47,824 bases of DNA, from the NCBI GenBank assembly GCA_029550345.1, contig JAKPHK010000045.1, positions 1-47,824 of the forward strand, in the 5' to 3' direction. Each line of letters starts with the position of its first letter. Position 1 is the first letter of the stretch. Made by a program: the position numbers and the translations under genes. This document shows positions 25,993 through 33,261 of this stretch, piece by piece. The notes under the pieces are model-generated. The model made no database searches, had not been told where the DNA came from, and saw only the letters and a list, made by a program, of their open reading frames with translations. The DNA comes from Pseudomonadota bacterium (GTDB lineage: Bacteria; Pseudomonadota; Alphaproteobacteria; Sphingomonadales; Sphingomonadaceae).

Positions 25993-26699
25993 TCAGCAGA
26001 CGGCGGATTAAGCGCGTTGATGGCGGCGTGGACCCGTTGTTCGGCCTCCTCACGCGGGAGACCCGGCGGGATCACCTCGACCACCTTGTAGGTGATCACC
26101 CCTGGTCGCTTCAGCCAGCGGTGATAGAGCCGCCCGGAATCGACCGCGATCGCCACCACCGGAAGGCCCAGCAGCTTGTAGATCCCGGCAAAGCCCGATT
26201 GCAGCTGCGGCGCCTCACCCACCGGCACGCGCGTGCCTTCGGGGAAAATGACCAGCGGGCGGCCTTCCTCCCCGCTCAGCCGCTTGGCTGCGGCCATCAT
26301 GTGGCGCAGCGTCTTGGCGCCCTGATCGCGCTGCACTTCGACCAGACCATAGCGATCACCGACCATGCCCCACAGCGGAATCCGCATCAGCTCGGCCTTG
26401 GCGAAAACCCCCGGGCGACGGAGCAGCCGGGCAAGATCGATCGCTTCGAAAAAGCTTTGATGCTTGATCGCCACGAAAACCGGGCCGGGCGGAATTTCGC
26501 CTTCCATCCGCACCGTCTGGCCCAGCAGGAAACGCATACACAGCCGGTGCCAGCGTGCCCAGCGGTCCACCATCCAGCGGAACACCTCCTTGCTGCCCAG
26601 CAGGGCGACAACGCAGGCCAGCACGACAAAGACCGAACCGGTATAGAAAACGATGTAGAACAGGACCGATCGGATCGCATCAAGCAGGCGGCTCATCAC
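25989..26699 (-). CDS. plsC: 1-acylglycerol-3-phosphate acyltransferase (PlsC family)
   Basis: A 236-residue membrane acyltransferase for phospholipid synthesis. After an N-terminal membrane segment the catalytic block reads IKHQSFFEAIDL (a His-x4-acid site with Glu in the acid position, as in several alphaproteobacterial members), and the substrate motif is IFPEGTRVPVG. It begins 1 base after the ydcF-like gene, and its stop overlaps the NRAMP-type gene. ATG 26696 is an equal alternative start. Confidence 0.93.
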   Translation of the reverse strand: MMSRLLDAIRSVLFYIVFYTGSVFVVLACVVALLGSKEVFRWMVDRWARWHRLCMRFLLGQTVRMEGEIPPGPVFVAIKHQSFFEAIDLARLLRRPGVFAKAELMRIPLWGMVGDRYGLVEVQRDQGAKTLRHMMAAAKRLSGEEGRPLVIFPEGTRVPVGEAPQLQSGFAGIYKLLGLPVVAIAVDSGRLYHRWLKRPGVITYKVVEVIPPGLPREEAEQRVHAAINALNPPSAE

Positions 26700-26700
26700 A

Positions 26701-27234
26701 TCACATCCCTACCAGGCGCAGCGCCAGCCGGGCCAGCAACTTGTGGTATTCCAGAAACAGCATCTTCATGCTCGGCCGGGTGCGTACCGCATCTGGCACG
26801 ATCTCGATCTCAGTCGGAACGGCGCGGCGCAGCTCAAGTACCGCCCGGCGCATATGCCAATCGCTCGTCACAAGGCGGATCGAGTGGAGTTTCTGCGTCC
26901 GGATCCAGGCGGCGGTCTCCCGCCCGTTGGAAATGGTGTCCTTGGCGGCAAAGCCCAGCGTCACGCAGCACGCCATCTGCAGGCTGCCGATCCGGTATTC
27001 GCGGGCGAATTCATGCGGCTTCACGCCTGCACCAACACCCGAGATCAGCAGCCTGGGTGCAAGGCCGGCGCGCAGCACCTCAAGCCCGCGGTCGATCCGC
27101 CCGGCCCCGCCCGTCAGCACCACCACGCCATCGGTCCGCTCCCCCTCATCAGCCGGCTGGGGAAGAGCAACGGCGAACCAGATGAAGCCCAGCAGCCAGG
27201 CAAGCAGCAGCAAGGAGATCAGGCGGCGCATCAC
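26701..27234 (-). CDS. YdcF/DUF218-family membrane-associated protein
   Basis: A 177-residue protein with an N-terminal membrane anchor (ISLLLLAWLLGFIWFAVAL). The DUF218 domain has VVVLTGGAGRIDRGLEVLRAGLAPRLLISGVG, TISNGRETAAW and LVTSDWHMRRAV. Related proteins have envelope roles (for example, SanA and ElyC), but the activity is not well defined. It overlaps the ftsX stop by 4 bases. Confidence 0.88.
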   Translation of the reverse strand: MMRRLISLLLLAWLLGFIWFAVALPQPADEGERTDGVVVLTGGAGRIDRGLEVLRAGLAPRLLISGVGAGVKPHEFAREYRIGSLQMACCVTLGFAAKDTISNGRETAAWIRTQKLHSIRLVTSDWHMRRAVLELRRAVPTEIEIVPDAVRTRPSMKMLFLEYHKLLARLALRLVGM

Positions 27235-28139
27235 AGAATCTTCTTCAGCGCGCGCATGACCGTGATCCGCGCGGTCAGCGTGGCCAGCAGCACTCCGGCG
27301 ATCGGGACTAGCGCCAGCAGGATCCAGTCGATCCAGTCCAGTGCGCCGGAATCGATCAGACCCGCACCCAGTCCCGAGAACCGCTGCCCCAGCGCCAACA
27401 CCACGACCAGTCCCAGCGCCAGCCCCACCGCACCGCCGCCCGCCGCATCGAAGCCGATCGCGCGCTGGAATATCCGAGCGATCTGGCTATCGGTGCCGCC
27501 CAGCAGGTGCACGATCTCGATCGTATCGCGGTTGGTGCCAAGCGCGGTGCGCACCGCCAGCAGGACCGCCGCAGCAAGAGCGAAGGCCAGCAGGGCGACC
27601 AACGCCAGCGCCAGCCATTGCAGCGAATCGATCGCCCCGAACACCGGTTTAAGCCACGACGATTGCGCATCGACCCGCGCTGCCGGCGCCACCTGCCGGG
27701 CAATGCGGCGCAGTTGCCCCAGCTTTTCCCCATCGACGCCATTGCGCAGCCGCACATCGACCAGCGCGGGCACCGGGATCTGATCTTCACCGGTCCGCAC
27801 GCCCAGCCACGGTTCGATCAGCTTTTCCAGCTCGGCCTGGGAAACCACCGTCGCCTCGCCCACGCCGGGCACTGCGCGCAGCGCGGCGGCGACAGCCTGA
27901 GCCTGGCGATCCCGCTCAGCCGGATTTGCCTCGACCACCTGGACGGTAACCCCGCCCGACAAGCTGTCCGCCGCATTGCGTGCGGTGTTGCTCAGCGCCA
28001 GCCCAGCCGCAGCCGCGATTACCGTCAGCGCGACCATGATCGCGATCACCCACGGCATCGGCCCGGCAAGCCGTCCCTGCGGCATCAGATCAGGGCCTGA
28101 GCGGCGCGACAGCAAGGCTGAAAGACCGGCCACCATCAA
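27231..28139 (-). CDS. ftsX: Cell division protein FtsX (ABC permease)
   Basis: A 302-residue permease with four predicted membrane helices and a large periplasmic loop between the first two (about residues 55-170). Motifs include GVTVQVVEANP early in the loop, and later EIVHLLGGTDSQIARIFQR, the FtsX-type conserved segment. With FtsE it forms the complex that regulates cell-wall hydrolases at the division septum. It overlaps ftsE by 4 bases. Confidence 0.93.
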   Translation of the reverse strand: MMVAGLSALLSRRSGPDLMPQGRLAGPMPWVIAIMVALTVIAAAAGLALSNTARNAADSLSGGVTVQVVEANPAERDRQAQAVAAALRAVPGVGEATVVSQAELEKLIEPWLGVRTGEDQIPVPALVDVRLRNGVDGEKLGQLRRIARQVAPAARVDAQSSWLKPVFGAIDSLQWLALALVALLAFALAAAVLLAVRTALGTNRDTIEIVHLLGGTDSQIARIFQRAIGFDAAGGGAVGLALGLVVVLALGQRFSGLGAGLIDSGALDWIDWILLALVPIAGVLLATLTARITVMRALKKIL

Positions 28140-28873
28140 CCTCTGGCTCCAAAGCCGCCATGCGGACGCGGGGGATAGCGCAACGCGCCAGTCGGATCCG
28201 AAAGCCGCCCCTTGTCGAGCCGCATGATCAGCGAATCCGGCACCTTCTTGAGCAGGTGGACATCATGGGTAGCGACCACGACAGTGGTGCCCATGCCGTT
28301 CAACGCTTCGAACAGGCGCAGCAGCTTGACCGCCATGTCGGGATCGACGTTGCCGGTCGGTTCATCGGCAATCAGCATTTCAGGGCGGCCGATCACCGCC
28401 CGCGCGATTGCGACGCGCTGCTGCTCCCCACCCGAAAGCTGGGCCGGAAGCGCGTGCATCCGCTCGCCCAGTTTGACCCATTCGAGCATATCGCCGACCG
28501 GCTTGAGCAGTTCCTTTTCCGGCACCCCGGCCACTCGCAACGGCAAGGCGACATTATCGAAGGCCGAAAGATGCGGGACCAGCCGGAAATCCTGAAAAAC
28601 CACCCCAAGTCGCCGCCGCAGCGCGGGCAGGCGCTCACGCGACATGGTGATGGCATCGGCCCCGAACATCCGGATTGCCCCGCGCGAGGGCCGCTGGGCC
28701 AGGTACAGCAACTTGAGCAACGAGGTTTTGCCTGCCCCGCTCGCCCCGGTCAGAAAATAGAAGCTGCCGGGGAAAAGCGTGAAGGAAACGTCGCTCAAAA
28801 CCTCGCGATCGGTGCCATAACGCAGCCCGACGTTATCAAACTGGACGATCTCCCCTTCGGCGGTCTTGGTCAT
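28136..28873 (-). CDS. ftsE: Cell division ATP-binding protein FtsE
   Basis: A 245-residue ABC ATPase. Walker A is [12 protein letters not shown], signature [14 protein letters not shown], Walker [13 protein letters not shown], and the H-loop ATHD. FtsE-specific features include the [10 protein letters not shown] start and [11 protein letters not shown]. First gene of the run ftsE-ftsX-ydcF-plsC-NRAMP, all with tiny gaps or overlaps. Divergent from the zinc-ribbon gene. Confidence 0.96.
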   Translation of the reverse strand: MTKTAEGEIVQFDNVGLRYGTDREVLSDVSFTLFPGSFYFLTGASGAGKTSLLKLLYLAQRPSRGAIRMFGADAITMSRERLPALRRRLGVVFQDFRLVPHLSAFDNVALPLRVAGVPEKELLKPVGDMLEWVKLGERMHALPAQLSGGEQQRVAIARAVIGRPEMLIADEPTGNVDPDMAVKLLRLFEALNGMGTTVVVATHDVHLLKKVPDSLIMRLDKGRLSDPTGALRYPPRPHGGFGARG

Positions 28874-29014
28874 GAGAACAGGGGCAGTCCGGTAAGAGGC
28901 ATGGCAGTTTTGAGACTATAGCGGCCAATCGATGTGGAAAAAAGGGCGTTGGCGCGCTCCATTCCCCACCGGGCGCTTGCCGCATGGCCGTGCATCATGC
29001 TTAACGCAAGCATC

Positions 29015-29962
29015 ATGATCATCGTGTGCCCCGCCTGCGCCTCACGCTATGTCGTCCCCGACAGTGCAATCGGCGTGGAAGGACGCACGGTGCGCTGCGC
29101 CAAGTGCCGCCATTCGTGGTTCCAGGACGGTCCGGAGCTGGCGGCAGCACCGCCCTCGGCGCAGGAGCCGCCGCGCGCACCAGCGCCGCCAGCACCTGCA
29201 CCGACGCCCGTTTCGGTACAGCCGGTAACGCCGCCGCCCGAACCGGAACCCGTCGTCCCGCCTGCGTCCACGCCCGTTCCCGCGCCGGAAGCCGAGGTTG
29301 AACCGATCGCACAGGCGGTCGAGCAGCCGGAAGCAGCACCTGCGCCTCCCAGCCCGGCGACGGATTGGCAGCCCGCGACGGGGGATGATTTTGTCCCCTC
29401 TGAACCGCCACCACCGATCAGCTTCCGCGACGAATCGCTATCTCCATCGCGCGAAGCGGTCATTCCGGCGTTGGCCGACGATTACGAGCCCGGCGAATCC
29501 CGCTTCCGGCATGAGCCGCTGTTCGGCGCCCGCCGTAACCCGGCCAAAATGTGGATGATCGCGGCAATTCTGTTCGCGGTGGTGACGCTGGGCGGCGTCG
29601 CGGCGACTTCGTTTTACGGCCTGCCGGACTGGGTACCTTTCGCCAAACCGATGTTTGCCGAAGAGCAGCCGGGGCTGAAGCTGAACTTCCCCGACAAGCA
29701 GCAGGGCCACCGCGAACTGACTGACAAGACCTGGATTTTTGAGGTCAACGGCACGGTCACCAATATCTCGCAGACTTCGCTCTCGGTCCCGACCATCCTG
29801 ATGGTGCTGCGCGATAGCCGCGGGCGGGAGGCATACAAGGCAGAGATCGTCGCCCCCAAGCGGGTTCTCGCTCCGGGTGAAAGCGTTGAAGTACGCGAAG
29901 CGCTGACCCAGGTTCCGCTTGCCGGCAAGAAGGCCGCTTTCGGCTGGAAGCCGGGGAACTGA
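29015..29962 (+). CDS. Zinc-ribbon (MJ0042) membrane protein with proline-rich linker
   Basis: A 315-residue protein. ATG 29015 is chosen because the zinc ribbon starts at once (MIIVCPACASRYVVPD, cysteines 5 and 8, and CAKC at 28 and 31). A proline/alanine-rich stretch (about residues 45-130) follows, then one membrane helix (about 184-205) and a beta-rich DUF3426-like domain (FEVNGTVTNISQTSLSVP). Such genes often sit beside ftsE in alphaproteobacteria. An upstream in-frame ATG at 28997 cannot be excluded; no strong ribosome site precedes either. Function unknown. Confidence 0.85.
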   Translation: MIIVCPACASRYVVPDSAIGVEGRTVRCAKCRHSWFQDGPELAAAPPSAQEPPRAPAPPAPAPTPVSVQPVTPPPEPEPVVPPASTPVPAPEAEVEPIAQAVEQPEAAPAPPSPATDWQPATGDDFVPSEPPPPISFRDESLSPSREAVIPALADDYEPGESRFRHEPLFGARRNPAKMWMIAAILFAVVTLGGVAATSFYGLPDWVPFAKPMFAEEQPGLKLNFPDKQQGHRELTDKTWIFEVNGTVTNISQTSLSVPTILMVLRDSRGREAYKAEIVAPKRVLAPGESVEVREALTQVPLAGKKAAFGWKPGN

Positions 29963-29981
29963 CAGGCCCGGTCAGCCAGCC

Positions 29982-30191
29982 CTATTCGAATTCGACCGAA
30001 ATGATGGCCGGGCTGCGCCGCCGCACCTGGCGAGCCGTAGCCCCTTCCCCGCCATCGGGGTCCGACGTTTCCGCCCGCAGAATTTCGACTGTTGCCCGTG
30101 CAGAGGCCTGCGCACCGCCACCTTGCGGCACCGAAGGCGCGTCGGCCTGCGGTGCGGAGGCGGCCAGAACCAGGGCAATCAGTGCAGTCAT
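29982..30191 (-). CDS. Small exported protein, hypothetical
   Basis: A 69-residue reading frame with a signal peptide-like start (MTALIALVLAASAPQADA), then ARATVEILRAETSDPDGG and the end RRSPAIISVEFE. It lies convergent to the zinc-ribbon gene with 19 bases between stops. Codon use looks like that of the neighbours and the product looks exported, but there is no strong ribosome site and no family was recognised. Confidence 0.5.
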   Translation of the reverse strand: MTALIALVLAASAPQADAPSVPQGGGAQASARATVEILRAETSDPDGGEGATARQVRRRSPAIISVEFE

Positions 30192-30367
30192 TGGCTATGG
30201 TGAACGCCCAATTCACCATTCCCGCAACGCCGCCGATCGCGCCGTCCCCGCCCGGGACAGGCACACCACAAATGGTAACTGGCGTTTCCCCGCTTGCAGC
30301 CCCCCGCACCCTTTGCTAAGGGCGCGCTCCTACCCCCCCGGGGCGCCACCGGCACCCCGATGATTTA

Positions 30368-30454
30368 GCGGTCGTGGCGGAACTGGTAGACGCGCAACGT
30401 TGAGGTCGTTGTGGGCGAAAGCCCGTGGAAGTTCGAGTCTTCTCGACCGCACCA
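30368..30454 (+). tRNA. tRNA-Leu (anticodon GAG)
   Basis: An 87-base cloverleaf with encoded CCA. Acceptor GCGGTCG pairs with CGACCGC; the anticodon stem is CAACG/CGTTG around loop TTGAGGT, giving anticodon GAG; the long variable arm (GGGC-GAAA-GCCC) is typical of leucine tRNAs; the T loop is TTCGAGT. The last 16 bases are repeated at 31878-31893, so it is a likely integration site. Confidence 0.97.
30439..30454 (+). repeat. Left copy of 16-base direct repeat (attL-like)
   Basis: CTTCTCGACCGCACCA, the 3' end of tRNA-Leu, repeated exactly at 31878-31893. Identity stops on both sides, as expected if integration exchanged at the tRNA end while rebuilding the gene. Confidence 0.85.
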
Positions 30455-30470
30455 GCTTAACCATTAAGTT

Positions 30471-30490
30471 CCTGATAAATCAGGGCTTTT
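30471..30490 (+). terminator. Possible terminator after tRNA-Leu
   Basis: CCTGATAAATCAGG can form a 5-base stem with a 4-base loop, followed by GCTTTT, 17 bases after the tRNA end. The stem is short, so confidence is low; it lies inside the proposed island. Confidence 0.35.
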
Positions 30491-30510
30491 GTGGGTTATG
30501 GACTGTCGCT

Positions 30511-30529
30511 AGTCACCCTTTTGGTAACC
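30511..30529 (+). repeat. Left terminal box of the mini-island
   Basis: AGTCACCCTTTTGGTAACC, matched in 17 of 19 positions by 31751-31769. It contains the near-inverted pair GTCACC/GGTAAC around a 5-base spacer and is followed by CTAGCC, as the right copy is after a longer gap. It could be an arm-type binding site for a recombinase acting in trans; this is inference. Confidence 0.5.
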
Positions 30530-30562
30530 TCTAGCCGCTAGGCCATCCCCACCCCCGTCTCG

Positions 30563-30579
30563 ACAAATGTTCCATTTGT
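30563..30579. promoter_or_regulatory. 17-base palindrome in leader of the methyltransferase gene
   Basis: ACAAATG-TTC-CATTTGT, a perfect 7-base inverted repeat with a 3-base spacer, about 100 bases before the start codon. The short spacer is more typical of an operator bound by a dimeric repressor than of an RNA hairpin. No regulator gene lies in the island. Confidence 0.45.
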
Positions 30580-30609
30580 TGCTACTATTCATTGGTAGTG
30601 ACGTTAATA

Positions 30610-30660
30610 GCCTTGCGACCAAAACACTTACCACTCGCAAGGCGGTAAGTGTTTTGGTTT
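30610..30660 (+). promoter_or_regulatory. Overlapping, mutually exclusive hairpins upstream of methyltransferase gene
   Basis: Two perfect inverted repeats share bases. Hairpin A: GCCTTGCGA (30610-30618) with TCGCAAGGC (30635-30643). Hairpin B: 15 bases at 30618-30632 with 30644-30658, loop 11 bases, followed by TTTGCTT. The right arm of A is most of the loop of B, and the left arm of B is the loop of A, so only one can form. This is the layout of an attenuator. A TATAAT (30671-30676) lies just downstream, so B might instead be an operator. Confidence 0.6.
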
Positions 30661-30678
30661 GCTTAAAAGATATAATAA

Positions 30679-31113
30679 ATGAAAAAAGGATATTTTGGCA
30701 TTGGTATCTACCAAACCAAAGAGCAGGATAACGTAGGAACGCTCTGGCGTTCGGCGATGAACTTCGGCGCAGATTATATTTTTACCATAGGGGCACGGTA
30801 CAAGCGACAGCGCACAGACACTACAAAGACCTGGCGCAATATACCTCTCTTTGAGTATAAGGACTGGTACGACTTTACCGACCATATCCCCCGTGATGCT
30901 GAACTCGTTTTTATCGAACAGACACTTGATGCGAAACCGCTCGAAACAACAGAACACCCAAAGCGCGCTATATACATTTTAGGTGCAGAAGACCACGGTG
31001 TACCACTTGATTTGATGAGAGGACATCGCAAGATGCAAATCGACACGCCAATGTGCCTCAATGTAGCTGTTGCGGGCAGCATCGTCATGTACGACCGACA
31101 TATAAAGGGATAG
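30679..31113 (+). CDS. SPOUT (TrmH/SpoU) family RNA methyltransferase
   Basis: A 144-residue knotted-fold methyltransferase, likely modifying tRNA or rRNA 2'-O with SAM. All three family motifs are present: motif 1 DNVGTLWRSAMNFGAD (N18, R24), motif 2 IYILGAEDHGVP (98-109, E104), motif 3 MCLNVAVAGSIVMYD (N128). It is a minimal single-domain enzyme, similar in size to TrmL, which modifies the wobble base of leucine tRNAs. Codon use and AT content differ from the chromosomal flanks. The ribosome site is only an A-rich stretch. The DUF4145 gene follows 9 bases later. Target RNA is unknown; proximity to tRNA-Leu makes that a fair guess but not evidence. Confidence 0.88.
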   Translation: MKKGYFGIGIYQTKEQDNVGTLWRSAMNFGADYIFTIGARYKRQRTDTTKTWRNIPLFEYKDWYDFTDHIPRDAELVFIEQTLDAKPLETTEHPKRAIYILGAEDHGVPLDLMRGHRKMQIDTPMCLNVAVAGSIVMYDRHIKG

Positions 31114-31122
31114 GGGGGCTAT

Positions 31123-31740
31123 GTGTCATATCGTGACCATCGACTGAGTGACCAGCTCAAGGGAGTATCAAACTGCCCACATTGCGGAATAGCTTCACCG
31201 CTGCTTCAAAGAGTATGGGGGGCTGATAAGCCAGTCCCTCGCTCTGACGGGGAGCAGTCCTCCATCTGGGCTGTTTTCCGGTGCACCACTTGTGGCCATT
31301 TAGTAACGGCTAAGGGCGCTGCCGGAAAAATAGAAGCCAATGCCCCAATCGTACAAATTTACCCCGATGTTTGGGAGGCTAGCGAATTGGTCCCGGATGC
31401 GGTTCGCAATTATCTGTCGCAGGCGCATCGAACCCTCTCGGCTCCGGACGCGTCCGTCGTGATGTCGGCGTCAAGCATCGACGCGATGCTTAAGGACAAC
31501 AACCTCTCAGAAGGGTCGCTGTACACCCGTATCGACCAGGCGGTCACCAACGGTATCCTTACTCAGAAGATGGCGGATTGGGCACACCGTGTCCGGCTTG
31601 ATGCGAACAACCCTCGCCACGCTGATGCGTCTACACCACACATGACTGCAGACGATGCAAAGAGGGCGTTCGATTTCGCGAATGCTCTTACCGAGTACCT
31701 CTATCTGCTCCCGTCTAGGATGCCGCCGGAAGCCCAATAA
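31123..31740 (+). CDS. Zinc-ribbon DUF4145-like protein
   Basis: A 205-residue protein starting at GTG 31123, with AGGGGGG seven bases upstream. An N-terminal zinc ribbon has CPHC (18-21) and CTTC (54-57). The middle has IVQIYPDVWEASELVPD and the helical C-terminus has SGxxSIDAML, GSLYTRIDQ and DANNPRHADAS, the pattern of DUF4145 (a helical domain also found fused to or beside restriction and other defence genes). It is the second gene of the island operon. Role unknown; RNA or protein binding and defence are guesses. Confidence 0.72.
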   Translation: MSYRDHRLSDQLKGVSNCPHCGIASPLLQRVWGADKPVPRSDGEQSSIWAVFRCTTCGHLVTAKGAAGKIEANAPIVQIYPDVWEASELVPDAVRNYLSQAHRTLSAPDASVVMSASSIDAMLKDNNLSEGSLYTRIDQAVTNGILTQKMADWAHRVRLDANNPRHADASTPHMTADDAKRAFDFANALTEYLYLLPSRMPPEAQ

Positions 31741-31750
31741 CTGCGCGCGC

Positions 31751-31769
31751 AGTCACCCTTCTGGTACCC
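31751..31769 (+). repeat. Right terminal box of the mini-island
   Basis: AGTCACCCTTCTGGTACCCC-type box, 17 of 19 positions identical to 30511-30529, lying about 110 bases inside the right direct repeat. Same orientation as the left box. Confidence 0.5.
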
Positions 31770-31877
31770 CTTTTGTCGTGCGCTAGCCTGATGTCGAATG
31801 ACGCGCCATGAGGATAAAACTGAGCCGCCTCAACGACTTTGCGGTCACTATGTTACTGTATGAGAAGGGTTTTTATG

Positions 31878-31893
31878 CTTCTCGACCGCACCA
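31878..31893 (+). repeat. Right copy of 16-base direct repeat (attR-like)
   Basis: CTTCTCGACCGCACCA, identical to the last 16 bases of tRNA-Leu at 30439-30454, with no tRNA around it. This is the expected displaced 3' end after integration into the tRNA gene. Confidence 0.85.
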
Positions 31894-32271
31894 ATCAGTC
31901 TTTCTAGCTAACAAAAAATGCCTCCGGGCACCCCAGGTCCGCGAAAACGGGTAGCCCCACGGGGCTTGGCGAGTGACAGATTCGCTGCGTGGGTGAGAGA
32001 CGCGCGCGGGCGGCGAGATTTTCGCCCCATTCCGGCCCGATTCTCTGTCCAGGATTTCCCCATCCACGCGCGACATGGCGATGGCGGCATGGATGAGCGG
32101 GGCACTCAGGCACAACAAAACGGCTCGGCATTAATCCAAGCCTCAGGAAAGCTGGGGGTCACACCAGAAAATGAAAAATCGGTGCCGGGACGTCCAATGA
32201 GGTATTCAATATCCAAAGCTTGGATTGAATTACTGTTATCAGCTTCCCTTCTGGCACCATTTTTCCCGATG

Positions 32272-33261
32272 TCAGGCGCATTCAAGCGCCAGCAGGGCGA
32301 AGCTGGCCAGCCAGTGTTCGCCCATGTAGTCGCCCGCCAGATGCGGCAGGGCGGACGTGAGGTGGGCATCGGCCGTGGCCTGCATCGCTGGGTGGCAGGG
32401 GTGTGACGGACCCAGCGCAGCGGCAATGCTGCGCCAGCACCAGGCGCGCGAGAGGTTGAGGCCATCGAGGTGGGCGATCTTGCCGTCGCTGCGGTCAGAC
32501 ACGGTTGCCGGCACGAACAGCGTTGCCGGTTCGCCCCTTGCCAGATCGGGCAGGAACAGATCGAACCAGCTGCGGAAGTCCGTGCCGAGAACGCGGCTCA
32601 TCACCACGGCTTCGCACAGGGTGCCGGAGAGGAACTCGTCCCCGCCGGGCTCCCAGGCCTGGGCCGCGCGATCGTGGCCGAACCAATCTTGGGCGCGCGC
32701 CGCGATCAGGTGGGCCAGGGCCGGATCGTGCTCTGCCGCCCAATCAAGCGCAAGGGTCAGGGCGAATGCGCTGTTGAAATGGGTCCCGGTGCGGATCGGG
32801 TAGGTCTGAAGCGGCAGAAAATCGCGAAAGCGCTTGGCAAAGCGGGCCGCAAACCCATCTGCGTGGCGCGACCATGGCGCATCGTGTCGTACCATCTCTC
32901 CATGCAGCGCAAGCGCCCAGGCCCAGCCATAGGGCCGCTCGAACCCGCGCGCCGATGGCCGGTCCAGATAGGCGCACTCGGCGGCGAAATTGGCCTGTGT
33001 CAGCATCTTCTCTGCCAATGACAAAACCTGCCCGCTTTCCGGCAGATCGGGATAGGTCCGGGCCAGACGCAGCACCTGCCACCAGCCGTGGACGCAAGAA
33101 TGCCAGTCAAAACTGCCGTGAAAGATCGGATGCAGCACCGACGGGGCAAGAACGTCCTGCGGCCCGTCCATGACATGATCGAGCTTGTGCGGATATTCGC
33201 GGGTCAGGTGCCCGGTAGTCAGCGCCATGAACTGCGCGGCAAGGTCAGCGGTTAGTTTCAT
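32272..33261 (-). CDS. DUF2891-family protein
   Basis: A 329-residue predicted cytosolic protein with an all-helical, possibly alpha/alpha-barrel pattern. Family-like motifs: YPHKLDHVM, HPIFHGSFDWHSCVHGWWQVLRLAR, RPYGWAWALALHGE, THFNSAFAL and DGLNLSRAWCWRSIA. Many conserved histidines and tryptophans suggest an enzyme, but no activity is established to my knowledge. It is the last gene of the 5-oxoprolinase operon, overlapping the DUF979 stop by 4 bases, so it probably acts on the same substrate. Confidence 0.85.
   Translation of the reverse strand: MKLTADLAAQFMALTTGHLTREYPHKLDHVMDGPQDVLAPSVLHPIFHGSFDWHSCVHGWWQVLRLARTYPDLPESGQVLSLAEKMLTQANFAAECAYLDRPSARGFERPYGWAWALALHGEMVRHDAPWSRHADGFAARFAKRFRDFLPLQTYPIRTGTHFNSAFALTLALDWAAEHDPALAHLIAARAQDWFGHDRAAQAWEPGGDEFLSGTLCEAVVMSRVLGTDFRSWFDLFLPDLARGEPATLFVPATVSDRSDGKIAHLDGLNLSRAWCWRSIAAALGPSHPCHPAMQATADAHLTSALPHLAGDYMGEHWLASFALLALECA

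Larger units (their letters stand above)
30439..31893. mobile_element. Candidate integrase-less mini-island at tRNA-Leu
   Basis: About 1.44 kb between two identical 16-base copies of the tRNA-Leu 3' end. It contains two genes on the plus strand, a structured leader, and 19-base boxes near both ends (30511-30529 and 31751-31769, 17 of 19 identical). Base composition and codon use are visibly AT-richer than in the flanks, especially in the first gene. There is no integrase, replication or transfer gene, so it would need help from outside or is a remnant. Recognition is from direct repeats, composition and gene content; no empty site was available for comparison. Confidence 0.7.
31741..32271. 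other. Region without a convincing gene, spanning the island's right end
   Basis: About 530 bases. It holds the right terminal box (31751-31769), the right direct repeat (31878-31893), a small hairpin AGCCCC-AC-GGGGCT (31953-31966) and an imperfect inverted repeat near 32204-32230 just after the DUF2891 gene end. Short open frames on both strands have no recognisable product. Confidence 0.5.

Noticed and set aside
25249..26091. Plus-strand frame opposite the NRAMP-type gene
   Set aside because: Rich in charged residues of shadow type; the membrane protein on the other strand is clear.
30610..30658. CRISPR-like or integron attC site
   Set aside because: There is only one copy and no repeat-spacer series; the arms are perfect and uninterrupted, unlike attC, and no integron integrase is present.
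30439..31893. Reading the island as a prophage remnant
   Set aside because: No phage structural, replication or integrase gene is present, and the two genes are complete and in an operon.
31808..31954. Short plus-strand reading frame across the island's right end (starts MRIKLSRLNDF)
   Set aside because: It runs through the att-like repeat into the chromosomal flank, has no ribosome site and no recognisable family; it looks like a chance frame.
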